NCBI GenBank assembly: GCA_018713305.1
Contig: DVFI01000095.1
Coordinates: forward strand, 1-38,774
Length of the DNA stretch: 38,774 nt
Direction of reading: 5' to 3'
DNA from: Candidatus Avichristensenella intestinipullorum
GTDB lineage: Bacteria; Bacillota; Clostridia; Christensenellales; Aristaeellaceae
The notes under the pieces were generated by a model, which saw only the letters and a list, made by a program, of their open reading frames with translations, was not told where the DNA came from and made no database searches. This document shows positions 1 through 7,547 of the stretch, in pieces. The position numbers and the translations under genes were made by a program. Position 1 is the stretch's first letter. Each line of letters begins with the position of its first letter.

Positions 1-1099
1 CGTTGTAGTCCCAGAAGATGCCCTGCCGGCCCCAGGCCACGGTATAGGTATTTTCGGGCGTTGCGGCAATCCATTCCGCAAGCTGCATGACCACTTCCGG
101 ATGCTCGCAGGCGGAGGTAATCATGAAGGGCTTGCTGGTCTGCAGCTTGAGCTGACGGCGAATATAGGGATTCTCGCAATACTCGGACGAAAGGGGCGCC
201 AGCGCCGTGAACTTGTCGGGCACGGTGTTGTGGAACGCATGGAACGCGCCGACCATGGGCTCGGTGGACGTGGTGATGGAGCGGTACGTGTTCGAGTCGG
301 CGGTGAAGCAATCGGGCGTGATGAGGCCCTCCGCATACAAATCGCGCAGGTACTGCAGGGCGGGCTTGAGCTTCTCGTTGACGCCCTGGTAGACCACCTG
401 GCCGTCTTCCACCGTCATCATGTTTTCATCGGACACGTAGACGCCAAAGCAGGCGTACAAATCATACTGGCCGTTCACCCATTGGTCCATCCGGAAGAAG
501 TACGGAATGACGTTTTCCGGAATGGTGCCGGTGCCGGCGGCCGCTTTGATGGCGCGCAGCACCTCGGTATACTCGTCAATGGTGGTAGGATACGCAAGGT
601 TCAGCTCTTTGAGCCAGGCTTCGTTGATGCACCACTGATCGCGCAGGTTGCGTTCCACGCCGGAGTAGTCGATGGTGGGCAGCGCGTAGAGCTTGCCGTC
701 GGGGAAGCGCATCAGGGTATTGGCCACGGGATCGCTTTCCAGGAAGGCCTTCCAGGTGGGCGCGTATTGCTCAATCAAATCGTCCAGGGGAATGATGGCT
801 CCGTCCTCGGCGGCGAGGATCAGCTGGTCGTCAGACAAGCCGGTGTTCATGAAAAAATCCGGGAATTCCTGGCTGGTAAAAATCAGGCCCATCTTTTCCA
901 CGTCGGCAATTTCCGTGATTTCCACGCGAATGCCGGTCTGCTCCTCAATATAGTCCAGCACGCTGTTGTCGGAAGCGTCCGGGAGAATGGCGTCTTTGAG
1001 AATCATTCCGGTGATGACGATTGGCTCTTCCGCCAGGGCTGCCGGGATTAAGCCCATGAGCAGCAGGAGCGCCGTAAGAAGGGACAGAAATTTTTTCAT
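1..1099 (-). CDS. Extracellular solute-binding protein (family 1), C-terminus beyond window
   Basis: This is the binding protein of a carbohydrate-type ABC importer, acting outside the membrane. About 366 residues are visible. The frame stays open to base 1, so the C-terminus lies outside the window. The ATG at 1099 follows a GGAGACTTCC ribosome site. Residues 1-23 form a Sec signal peptide (KKF, a leucine-rich core, then AALA before EE) with no lipobox cysteine. The mature part resembles YtcQ/LipO-like binding proteins, including a segment around FPDGKLYALP. It lies 58 nt downstream of pdxA on the same strand with no terminator seen between them, so it may be the last visible gene of the sugar-acid operon and may import that operon's substrate. 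The substrate is inferred from context only. Confidence 0.85.
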   Translation of the reverse strand, partial: MKKFLSLLTALLLLMGLIPAALAEEPIVITGMILKDAILPDASDNSVLDYIEEQTGIRVEITEIADVEKMGLIFTSQEFPDFFMNTGLSDDQLILAAEDGAIIPLDDLIEQYAPTWKAFLESDPVANTLMRFPDGKLYALPTIDYSGVERNLRDQWCINEAWLKELNLAYPTTIDEYTEVLRAIKAAAGTGTIPENVIPYFFRMDQWVNGQYDLYACFGVYVSDENMMTVEDGQVVYQGVNEKLKPALQYLRDLYAEGLITPDCFTADSNTYRSITTSTEPMVGAFHAFHNTVPDKFTALAPLSSEYCENPYIRRQLKLQTSKPFMITSACEHPEVVMQLAEWIAATPENTYTVAWGRQGIFWDYN

Positions 1100-1157
1100 G
1101 GGAAGTCTCCTTTCTACCTGTAGTTCTTTATATGACACCGTAGACAGGTGTGCATTT

Positions 1158-2180
1158 CTACCGGCCGGCAAGGCGCGCGGCGTACTCGACGGCGTGTTTC
1201 AGGCTCAGCTCGCTGGCCGTCCCCCTGCCCGCCTGGTCAAAGGCGGTACCGTGGTCGACCGACGTGCGGATGATGGGCAGGCCCAGCGTAATATTCACGC
1301 CGCCGACCGCCTGCCACGCCTTCGCGTCGCGGTCGTATACGAAGCCGAGCAGTTTCAGCGGAATGTGGCCCTGGTCATGGTACATGGCGACCACGACATC
1401 GTACCATCCGCCGCGCGCCTTGGCATATACGGTGTCAGGCGGCACGGGGCCGTCGGCGTCAATGTTCTCGGCGCGGGCCGCCTGGATGGCGGGCGAAATT
1501 TCCTCTATCTCCTCCCGGCCGAACAGTCCGTTCTCTCCGCAGTGGGGGTTGAGTCCCGCCACCCCCACGCGGGGCTGCGCAACGCCCATGCTGCGGCAGG
1601 CCCTGTCCGCCATGCGGATGACCTCCAGCACGCGTTCTTTCTTCACGCAGTTGCAGGCCTCGCGCAGCGACACATGGGTGGAAACGTGCGCGATGCGCAT
1701 GTCCTCGTCCGCCAACAGCATGGCGTAACGCGAAGTGTGGGTGTAGTGGGCATAGATTTCCGTGTGCCCGGAAAAGTGGTGGCCCGCCAGGTTCAGCGCC
1801 TCCTTGTTCAGCGCGTTGGTCACCGTGGCGTCCACGTCCCGCGCCATGGCCAGGGCAATGGCCTTTCGCACATACCGGAATGCCGCGTCGCCCGCCCGGG
1901 CGCTCACGCGGCCCGGAACAATCTCCTCCGGTGCGCAGGCGTGCATGTCCAGCACATCCAGCGTGCCGTGGGTATACAGCGCGTCATCCGGGGTCTCCAC
2001 AGGCCTGAGGGAAAGCCGCGGCATGCCGGGAATGTCCATGGCACGCACGAGAATCCCGCTGTCGCCGACAATCAGCGGCCTGCAGATATCGTACGTCTCC
2101 GCATTCGCCAGCAGGCGAACGCAGAGCTCCGGCCCAATGGACGCGGGGTCGCCCATGGTGATGGCAATGCGCGGCTTCAT
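1158..2180 (-). CDS. pdxA2: PdxA2-type 4-phospho-D-threonate/erythronate 3-dehydrogenase
   Basis: This 340-residue PdxA-family NAD-dependent dehydrogenase would oxidise and decarboxylate a 4-phosphorylated acid sugar to dihydroxyacetone phosphate in the cytoplasm. Visible family marks are the N-terminal ITMGDPASIGPE, GHTE (H139), the STHVSL histidine near residue 168, and YHDQGHIPLK near residue 268, which supply metal and substrate ligands. Its ATG at 2180 abuts the stop of the upstream lyase gene, so translation is probably coupled. PdxA proteins also make vitamin B6, but the neighbouring DUF1537 kinase, aldolase-type lyase and absence of other pdx genes point to the PdxA2 branch used for D-threonate or D-erythronate. 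The family is certain; the exact substrate stereochemistry is inferred. Confidence 0.9.
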   Translation of the reverse strand: MKPRIAITMGDPASIGPELCVRLLANAETYDICRPLIVGDSGILVRAMDIPGMPRLSLRPVETPDDALYTHGTLDVLDMHACAPEEIVPGRVSARAGDAAFRYVRKAIALAMARDVDATVTNALNKEALNLAGHHFSGHTEIYAHYTHTSRYAMLLADEDMRIAHVSTHVSLREACNCVKKERVLEVIRMADRACRSMGVAQPRVGVAGLNPHCGENGLFGREEIEEISPAIQAARAENIDADGPVPPDTVYAKARGGWYDVVVAMYHDQGHIPLKLLGFVYDRDAKAWQAVGGVNITLGLPIIRTSVDHGTAFDQAGRGTASELSLKHAVEYAARLAGR

Positions 2181-3077
2181 TCAACGCACCCCCTGTTCGG
2201 CCAGCTCGGCAAGCACCTGCCGGACGGCTGCCAGCCCTTCCTCCGGCAGACGGTCGAAGGGTCTGCGGCACTTGCCCACCGGATAGCCCTGCAGCGCGAC
2301 GGCGGCCTTGACAACGGTATTGGGATTGCCGAATCGGAAGCAGTCCCGAAAAGGACGAACGGCGTCCTGCGCCCTGCGCGCCCCTTCGATATCGCCCGCC
2401 AGGAAGCGCTCGTAGATGGCAGTCATGGTTTCGGGAAACACGTTGGCGCATCCGGCGATTCCCCCTGCCCCGCCCGCCAGCAGCGTCCAGAGGATGAGCG
2501 AGTCGTTGCCGGACAGCACGACAAACCCGCTGCCACGCGTGCGCTCGATGTATTGCAGGATGTTGTCAAAGTTGCCGCTGGAATCCTTGACGCCCACGAT
2601 ATTGGGAATACGGCTCAGCCGCTCCACCGTCGCAGGGGCCAGCGCATTCCCCGTGCGGGCGGGGATATTGTAAAGCAGGATGGGCGCATCGACGCTTTCT
2701 GCCACGGCGCGGTAGTGCGCATAGAGCTCCTCCTGGGAGGCCGCCGCGAAGCCCGGCGTAATGACGGACAATACGTCGGCCCCCATATCGGCCGCTTTTC
2801 GGGACAGGCGTATGGTATCGCGCGTGCCGACGCAGCCCGTCCCCGCAAACACCGGCACACGGCCGGCCGTCTGCGAAAGGCAGATGGCGAACACCTCTTC
2901 CTTCTCGCCTTCGGACAGGATATATCCTTCGCCGTTGGTGCCACAGGGGAAGAGGCCGTGTACGCCGCCTTCCAGCATCCTGTCGATGTGGTTTCGAAGC
3001 GCCGGTTCATTGATGCGCTCGTCCGCATGCATCGGCGTGAGGATGGGTACGATGATGCCGCCAAGGGTCTTTGCCAA
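2181..3077 (-). CDS. Dihydrodipicolinate synthase/N-acetylneuraminate lyase family protein
   Basis: This class I aldolase/lyase of the DapA superfamily has 298 residues, a normal length. Visible residues are CGTNGEG (45-51), the YNIPARTG tyrosine (Y136) and the Schiff-base lysine in VGVKDSSG (K164). The start chosen is TTG at 3077: a GGAGG lies 9 nt upstream and the protein then begins MAKTLGGIIVP, as family members do. Upstream in-frame codons give only unrelated sequence that overlaps the previous gene. It starts 1 nt after the dehydrogenase stop. Because it sits among sugar-acid genes, it is more likely to cleave or dehydrate a 2-keto sugar acid than to make lysine. Its substrate cannot be read from sequence. 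Confidence 0.88.
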   Translation of the reverse strand: MAKTLGGIIVPILTPMHADERINEPALRNHIDRMLEGGVHGLFPCGTNGEGYILSEGEKEEVFAICLSQTAGRVPVFAGTGCVGTRDTIRLSRKAADMGADVLSVITPGFAAASQEELYAHYRAVAESVDAPILLYNIPARTGNALAPATVERLSRIPNIVGVKDSSGNFDNILQYIERTRGSGFVVLSGNDSLILWTLLAGGAGGIAGCANVFPETMTAIYERFLAGDIEGARRAQDAVRPFRDCFRFGNPNTVVKAAVALQGYPVGKCRRPFDRLPEEGLAAVRQVLAELAEQGVR

Positions 3078-3078
3078 C

Positions 3079-4218
3079 TTATGCGCCTCCTTCCAGCAGT
3101 TCGCGATAGAGCCTGCGCGCATCGACGGCGGTAACGCGCCGCTTGTTATTGACCAGCAGCCGCTGCACGTCCATGCCCGCCGCGACCAGGGAATCCAGGT
3201 CGTCCGCAGATACGCCGTACGCATCCAGTCGGGTGGGGATATGCAGCGCCCTGACGATGTCTTCCATACGCCCGAGCACCCATGCGGCCTTATCGGCCGC
3301 GCCCGTCCGGCCCAGGCCGTCGTACACGCGCGCCAAATCCTCGCGGCAGGCGTCGAAATTAAAGCGCATGACCGGCATCAGCAGCATGGCGTTGGCCACG
3401 CCATGAGGAATGCGGTACTTTCCGCCCAGCGGGTAGCTGAGCGCATGCACCGCCGTGGTGCCGGAACAGGAAATGGCCACGCCCGCATAGTAGGCGGCCC
3501 GCAGCATGGCGTTCTTGGCCGCCATGTCTCCGGCTTCCAGACACGCGGGCTCGATATTGTCAAAAATCAGCCGCAGCGCTTCCAGGGCATACAAGTCGCT
3601 AAAGGGCGTGGCCTTCCTGGAGGTGAAGCACTCTATCGCATGGCACAGCGCGTCCACGCCGGTGGAGGCCGCAACGCCTGCAGGCAGCCCCCGCAGCAGT
3701 TCGCCGTCCAGCACGACCGCATCCGGCAGCATCTCGTCGGACACGATGCCCACCTTGAGCGCCTTCTCCGGCACGGCCACAATGCTGTTGGGCGTGGCTT
3801 CCGCGCCCGTGCCCGCCGTGGTGGGAACCATGACGGCAAAGCCGCTCCGCCGGGCCAGGGAAGCATCGTCCAGAAGCTCGCGCACGGTGTGCTCCCGCCC
3901 CACCACGGAGCAGAGCTTGGCCACATCCATGACGCTGCCGCCGCCAATGGCTACGATGGCCCCGGCGCCGGTCTCCCGGAAGGCGTCGACCGCCTCCTGT
4001 GCCTGCTCGCAGGTCGGCTCGGCGGGAATGTCCAGCAGCAGCGCCACGTCGTGGCCCGCGCGCCTGAGCAGGGCCAGAGGCCTGGCCAGGCCTCCCGCCT
4101 TCTCCACGCCCCGGTCGCCGAACACCGCAACCTTCTCGCAGGGAATCAGCGGCGCGGACAGTATCTCCAGCGCGCCTTCGCCCGCGTACACGGCGCGCGG
4201 CAACCTGCAGGCATACAT
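3079..4218 (-). CDS. Iron-containing alcohol dehydrogenase
   Basis: This group III (iron-type) dehydrogenase has 379 residues. It shows the NAD(P)-binding GGGSVMDVAK motif, the iron ligands of STGVDALCHAIE (Asp and His), and further histidines in AVHALSYPLGGKYRIPHGVAN. The start is ATG at 4218, which shares one base with the TGA of the upstream kinase (TGATG) and has GGGGAGG 8 nt upstream. A GTG at 4227 is possible but overlaps the ribosome site. In the operon it could interconvert a sugar-acid alcohol with its keto form, before or beside the kinase step. That role is inference, since the family is broad and includes butanol, glycerol and hydroxybutyrate dehydrogenases. Confidence 0.88.
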   Translation of the reverse strand: MYACRLPRAVYAGEGALEILSAPLIPCEKVAVFGDRGVEKAGGLARPLALLRRAGHDVALLLDIPAEPTCEQAQEAVDAFRETGAGAIVAIGGGSVMDVAKLCSVVGREHTVRELLDDASLARRSGFAVMVPTTAGTGAEATPNSIVAVPEKALKVGIVSDEMLPDAVVLDGELLRGLPAGVAASTGVDALCHAIECFTSRKATPFSDLYALEALRLIFDNIEPACLEAGDMAAKNAMLRAAYYAGVAISCSGTTAVHALSYPLGGKYRIPHGVANAMLLMPVMRFNFDACREDLARVYDGLGRTGAADKAAWVLGRMEDIVRALHIPTRLDAYGVSADDLDSLVAAGMDVQRLLVNNKRRVTAVDARRLYRELLEGGA

Positions 4219-5483
4219 CACTGGCACCTCCCCGTCATCCGTTCGGAAACGACATCTCCCAGCAGCGTGCGGCTGCCGAAACCGCCGCTCTTGGAGAGCA
4301 TCCGAATGGTCCTGCCCCGGAAAACCATGGAAAACATCACCACGCCCGCGCTCACTTCGCCCTCCAGCACAACGCGGGGAAAGCCGGCCTGCGTCAGGAA
4401 GGCGATGAGCGTGTCCCCGCCAATAATCATGGGCGTGTAGTCCCGGGCCTCCTCCATGCCGAGCATGCGCAGCAGCAGCGCGCCCAGCCTGCGCGCGATG
4501 AGCACCCGCGTCTCCTCCAGGCAGTCGTCCGGCTCGTCCTTGGGCACGTCCAAACCGGTATCCAGCATGAGCGTTCGGCGGGAGCGCATCACGTCGCCCA
4601 AAGAGGCCAGCAGACGCCTGCCGTCTTCGCTTTCCAGGTAATCCGCTTCCAGAAGCTGGCGGCGGCTGAGGATGACGCGCTTGTAACCCATGCGCTCACC
4701 GTATTCAAACTGATAGCGCGTGACGGGATTCAGGCTTCCGCATACGATGACGAGCGGAGCATGCACCTCGGGCGCTTCGGCGGCACGGTCGGGCAGGCCG
4801 AAATAGGCGGGCAGAGAGGCGGCGAAAGCGGCGCACCCGGCCGTCACCCGCAGCCGGCCTTCGTCCCGGATCAGGCGCGCGATGCGATGAAAATCCTCGT
4901 TGCATTCGGCGTCGAATACCGCGGCGGTGGAAGGGCCGTAGGCAAGCTTGCAGGGCGCTTTGCACTCGCACACGTTCAGCCCGTAGGGGCTCAGGAGCTG
5001 CCCCACGCGCGAGGTGCGCACCGGCTCAAACAAATCCCGGCCGTAGACGCTGTCCTCTATGCGCTGGCCGTCCACCCACTGGCAGCCGTCGCGCGTGACG
5101 CGGTTGATGTCCGGATAGGCGGGCGCAAACGCTGCGAAGTCCTCTCCGGTGGCGTCCAGCACGGCCTTAATGGCCGGACCGATGTTCCCGCGCAGACCGG
5201 AATCGGTCTTGACGTACAGGTGGGGCGCCCGCCACGCGCCGACGGCGGAGGCGATGCGATAGGTTTCATGGTAAGCGTCCCGGGCGGTACGATGGCGCGT
5301 TTCGGCGTCGATGACGACCACGTCGGCCCGGGGCGCTTCCTCGCCCAGGCGCGCGCCGACGGCCACCTGGACGGACGCCCCGCGCTTGGAAAACTGAACG
5401 CCGGTATCAAACGCGCCGGTAATATCATCCGCAATCACGACGAGGCGTGTAAGATATTCCATTTTTGTTTCATTTTGGAACAT
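4218..5483 (-). CDS. Four-carbon acid sugar kinase (DUF1537 family)
   Basis: This ATP-dependent kinase phosphorylates acid sugars such as D-threonate, D-erythronate or related compounds at the terminal hydroxyl. It has 421 residues, typical for the family. The N-terminal domain carries ADDITGAFDTG (residues 18-28) and KTDSGLRGN (about 96-104). The C-terminal domain carries the GSLNPVTR and GGDT segments expected for nucleotide binding. It is the first gene of the minus-strand operon, which continues with a dehydrogenase, a lyase and PdxA2. The start at 5483 (MFQNETK) has a weak AGG-type site. An internal ATG at 5462 has none. A 17-bp dyad at 5466-5482 overlaps the first start codon, which leaves the true start slightly open. 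Confidence 0.9.
   Translation of the reverse strand: MFQNETKMEYLTRLVVIADDITGAFDTGVQFSKRGASVQVAVGARLGEEAPRADVVVIDAETRHRTARDAYHETYRIASAVGAWRAPHLYVKTDSGLRGNIGPAIKAVLDATGEDFAAFAPAYPDINRVTRDGCQWVDGQRIEDSVYGRDLFEPVRTSRVGQLLSPYGLNVCECKAPCKLAYGPSTAAVFDAECNEDFHRIARLIRDEGRLRVTAGCAAFAASLPAYFGLPDRAAEAPEVHAPLVIVCGSLNPVTRYQFEYGERMGYKRVILSRRQLLEADYLESEDGRRLLASLGDVMRSRRTLMLDTGLDVPKDEPDDCLEETRVLIARRLGALLLRMLGMEEARDYTPMIIGGDTLIAFLTQAGFPRVVLEGEVSAGVVMFSMVFRGRTIRMLSKSGGFGSRTLLGDVVSERMTGRCQ
5466..5482. promoter_or_regulatory. Candidate operator dyad, copy 1
   Basis: The sequence TGTTTCATTTTGGAACA is an imperfect palindrome that agrees at 14 of 17 positions with a second copy at 5604-5620. It overlaps the kinase start codon. 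It is a candidate binding site for the divergently encoded PrpR-type regulator. A site this far downstream of the operon promoter would suit repression. Binding is inferred. Confidence 0.5.
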
Positions 5484-5544
5484 ATGTGCCTACATCCTCA
5501 TGGTTTTCTTTCTGAAATACTCCGGTTGTTTTGATTGCGCCTCT

Positions 5545-5574
5545 AGAATAGCAGATTTCCGCGCGCGATTTCAA
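5545..5574 (-). promoter_or_regulatory. Promoter of the sugar-acid operon
   Basis: On the minus strand, TTGAAA (5574-5569) and TATTCT (5550-5545) are separated by 18 bp. The -35 overlaps ATTTCAAT (5568-5575), a half-site like those of the two 17-bp dyads. The leader to the kinase start would be about 55 nt. Confidence 0.5.
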
Positions 5575-5603
5575 TCGCTTTTCTACGCTTTTTACGCCTG
5601 AAG

Positions 5604-5620
5604 TATTTCAATTTGAAACA
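5604..5620. promoter_or_regulatory. Candidate operator dyad, copy 2
   Basis: TATTTCAATTTGAAACA is a near-perfect palindrome and the sister of the dyad at 5466-5482. It lies between the two divergent promoters, 30 bp upstream of the operon -35 and 11 bp upstream of the regulator -35. It could therefore serve both activation of the operon and autoregulation. Confidence 0.5.
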
Positions 5621-5631
5621 ATATGAAGATG

Positions 5632-5660
5632 TTGATTTTGGAATAAACATCTGATATGAT
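5632..5660 (+). promoter_or_regulatory. Promoter of the PrpR-type regulator
   Basis: TTGATT (5632-5637) and TATGAT (5655-5660) are spaced by 17 bp, about 37 nt upstream of the regulator start. This is a sigma-A type promoter. No -24/-12 sigma-54 element was seen in this intergenic region. Confidence 0.5.
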
Positions 5661-5696
5661 GAAATAGGAAACACGCAGAGAAAGGGGCGCTTTCCG

Positions 5697-7499
5697 ATGA
5701 AGCGCACACGGGTGCTGGGTATCGCTCCCTACGAGGGCATGCGCAATTTGATGGTGCAGCTGGCCGAAAAAATGGAGGATGTCTGCCTGACGTCCTTTGT
5801 CGGCGACCTGGAGCACGGCGCCTCCATCGCCGCGCAGTATAGCGCGGAGGATTTCGACGTTATCCTCTCGCGCGGCGGCACGGCCGAACTCATCCGGCAA
5901 AAGACCGACCTGCCCGTCGTCGATATCGAGCTGAGCGTATACGACATCCTGCGTTCCATCCGGCTGGCCGAGAGCAGCGGCAACCGCTTCGCCATCGTCG
6001 GCTTTCCTGCCATCACGCGCAACGTTTCCTTTTTATGCGACGCGCTGCGCTGCCAGATAGATTACTACACCATCCACGACGAGGCCGAGGCGCGCGCCGC
6101 GCTTGCCAGGCTGTCGACGCAGGGCTGCAACATGGTGCTGTGCGACATGATTACCAATTCGCTGGCACAGGAGTACGGCATCCCCGCCATTCTCATCATC
6201 TCCGGCAGCGAAAGCGTCGAGGCTGCGCTGCGGCAGGCCGTGAGCATCAGCCGTGTGTTCCGGCCCATGCAGGACCGCGCCGCGCTTCTGCATGCGCTGC
6301 TCTGCGGGTACGCCGAACCGCTGACCGTGCTGGACGAGAGCGGCGCCGTGGTATACAACACAGTGGAAGAGCGCTTGCCCGTCGAGGTCGACAGGCGCAT
6401 GCGCACGCTGGTCTCCGGCGTGCTGGCGGAGGGCGGCAAGCGTTCCAACCTGACCCTCGGCGCCCGGCAGTATCAGCTGAGCGGGCGCGCGCTTCTTCAT
6501 GACGGCGCGCGCTATGCGGTGTTCCGCGTCCGGGAAAGCAGCGTGCATCCCCATTTGGAAAAATCCGGCATCCGCTTTCTGGACAAAGAAGAGGCGTTCG
6601 ACCTGTTTTTCAACAGCTTTTACGGCGTCACCCAGCCCAGCATGCTGAAGCTGTATGAGCGCTATGCCGAAAGCGACGCCCCGGTGATGATTGTCGGAGA
6701 AAAGGGCACGGGCAAAAACCAGATGGCGCGTCTGCTGTACGGCAAGAGCCGCTATCAGAACGCGCCGCTGTGCATGGTGGATTGCATGCAGCTGCGACAG
6801 AAGGGCTGGAATTATCTGATGGTGAACGAAAGCACACCCTTGGCCAGCTCCGGCATCACGCTGTGCTTTCTCAACGCCGACGCGCTGGAGGAGGCGGCAT
6901 TTTGCCAGCTCTTTACGGCCCTGCGCGACACGCAGTTCGCCAAGCGCAACCGGCTGATGTTCCGCTGCACGCTGGAAGCGGACGGAACGCTGCCGCCATG
7001 CTACCAGCGGCTGCTCTCCTGGTTCGGGTGCATGGTGCTGGAGCTTTCCCCGCTGCGCGCGCACAAACAGGAGATTCCGCAGCTGAGCAGCCTGTACATC
7101 AGCCTGCTCAACATGCGCAACGCCACCGAGATTATCGGCATTGAGCAGGAAGGCCTCCAGCTGCTGGAAGCATACGACTGGCCGGAAAACTACGACCAGT
7201 TCAAGCGCGTGCTGCGCGACCTGGTGGTGACGGGCGATACGCCTTACATCCAGGCCAGCGCCATCCGCGAAGCGTTGCGGCGCGAACGCGCCATGTACCC
7301 GGAAAGCCAGGCCGCCCCCCTGGCCGAGGCGCTGCGCGGCAAGACGCTGGAGGAGATATCGCTGCTGGCCATCCGCCAGGCGCTCGTCGAAGAGAAGGGG
7401 AACCAAACCGCCGCGGCCAACCGGCTGGGCATCAGCCGCACCACGCTGTGGCGCATGCTGCAAAAGTACGAAGCGGAAGGCGCAAATAAGACGCGATAA
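5697..7499 (+). CDS. PrpR-N/degenerate AAA+/Fis-type HTH regulator
   Basis: This 600-residue protein is probably the regulator of the divergent sugar-acid operon. Residues 1-190 match the PrpR N-terminal sensor (APYEGMRNLM, LSRGGTAELIR, VVDIELSVYDIL). A PAS-like linker follows. An AAA+-like domain begins near 310 with Walker A GEKGTGKN (334-341). A Fis-type helix-turn-helix ends the protein (GNQTAAANRLGISRTTLW). The AAA+ domain is eroded: the region that should hold the GAFTGA sigma-54 contact loop is missing, and Walker B reads LCFLNADAL instead of a LFLDEI type. It therefore probably does not drive sigma-54 promoters, and the nearby promoters look like sigma-A. AAAGGGG lies 9 nt before the ATG. 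The ligand may be a sugar acid or its phosphate (inference). Confidence 0.88.
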   Translation: MKRTRVLGIAPYEGMRNLMVQLAEKMEDVCLTSFVGDLEHGASIAAQYSAEDFDVILSRGGTAELIRQKTDLPVVDIELSVYDILRSIRLAESSGNRFAIVGFPAITRNVSFLCDALRCQIDYYTIHDEAEARAALARLSTQGCNMVLCDMITNSLAQEYGIPAILIISGSESVEAALRQAVSISRVFRPMQDRAALLHALLCGYAEPLTVLDESGAVVYNTVEERLPVEVDRRMRTLVSGVLAEGGKRSNLTLGARQYQLSGRALLHDGARYAVFRVRESSVHPHLEKSGIRFLDKEEAFDLFFNSFYGVTQPSMLKLYERYAESDAPVMIVGEKGTGKNQMARLLYGKSRYQNAPLCMVDCMQLRQKGWNYLMVNESTPLASSGITLCFLNADALEEAAFCQLFTALRDTQFAKRNRLMFRCTLEADGTLPPCYQRLLSWFGCMVLELSPLRAHKQEIPQLSSLYISLLNMRNATEIIGIEQEGLQLLEAYDWPENYDQFKRVLRDLVVTGDTPYIQASAIREALRRERAMYPESQAAPLAEALRGKTLEEISLLAIRQALVEEKGNQTAAANRLGISRTTLWRMLQKYEAEGANKTR

Positions 7500-7547
7500 A
7501 AAGCGGCGGCCATTCTCCCCCATGCCTGTCTGCCGGCGGCGCAGGCC

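Noticed and set aside
1158-2180. Vitamin B6 biosynthetic PdxA
   Set aside because: The family fits, but the DUF1537 kinase, lyase and dehydrogenase neighbours and lack of other pdx genes favour PdxA2-type sugar-acid catabolism.
2181-3077. Lysine-pathway DapA
   Set aside because: There are no lysine genes nearby, and the gene is embedded in a sugar-acid operon. Only the superfamily is claimed.
966-3134. A 722-codon open frame on the plus strand opposite pdxA and the lyase gene
   Set aside because: It is antisense to clearly homologous genes, rich in Arg, Gly, His and Ala, and has no ribosome site. It results from GC-rich codon bias.
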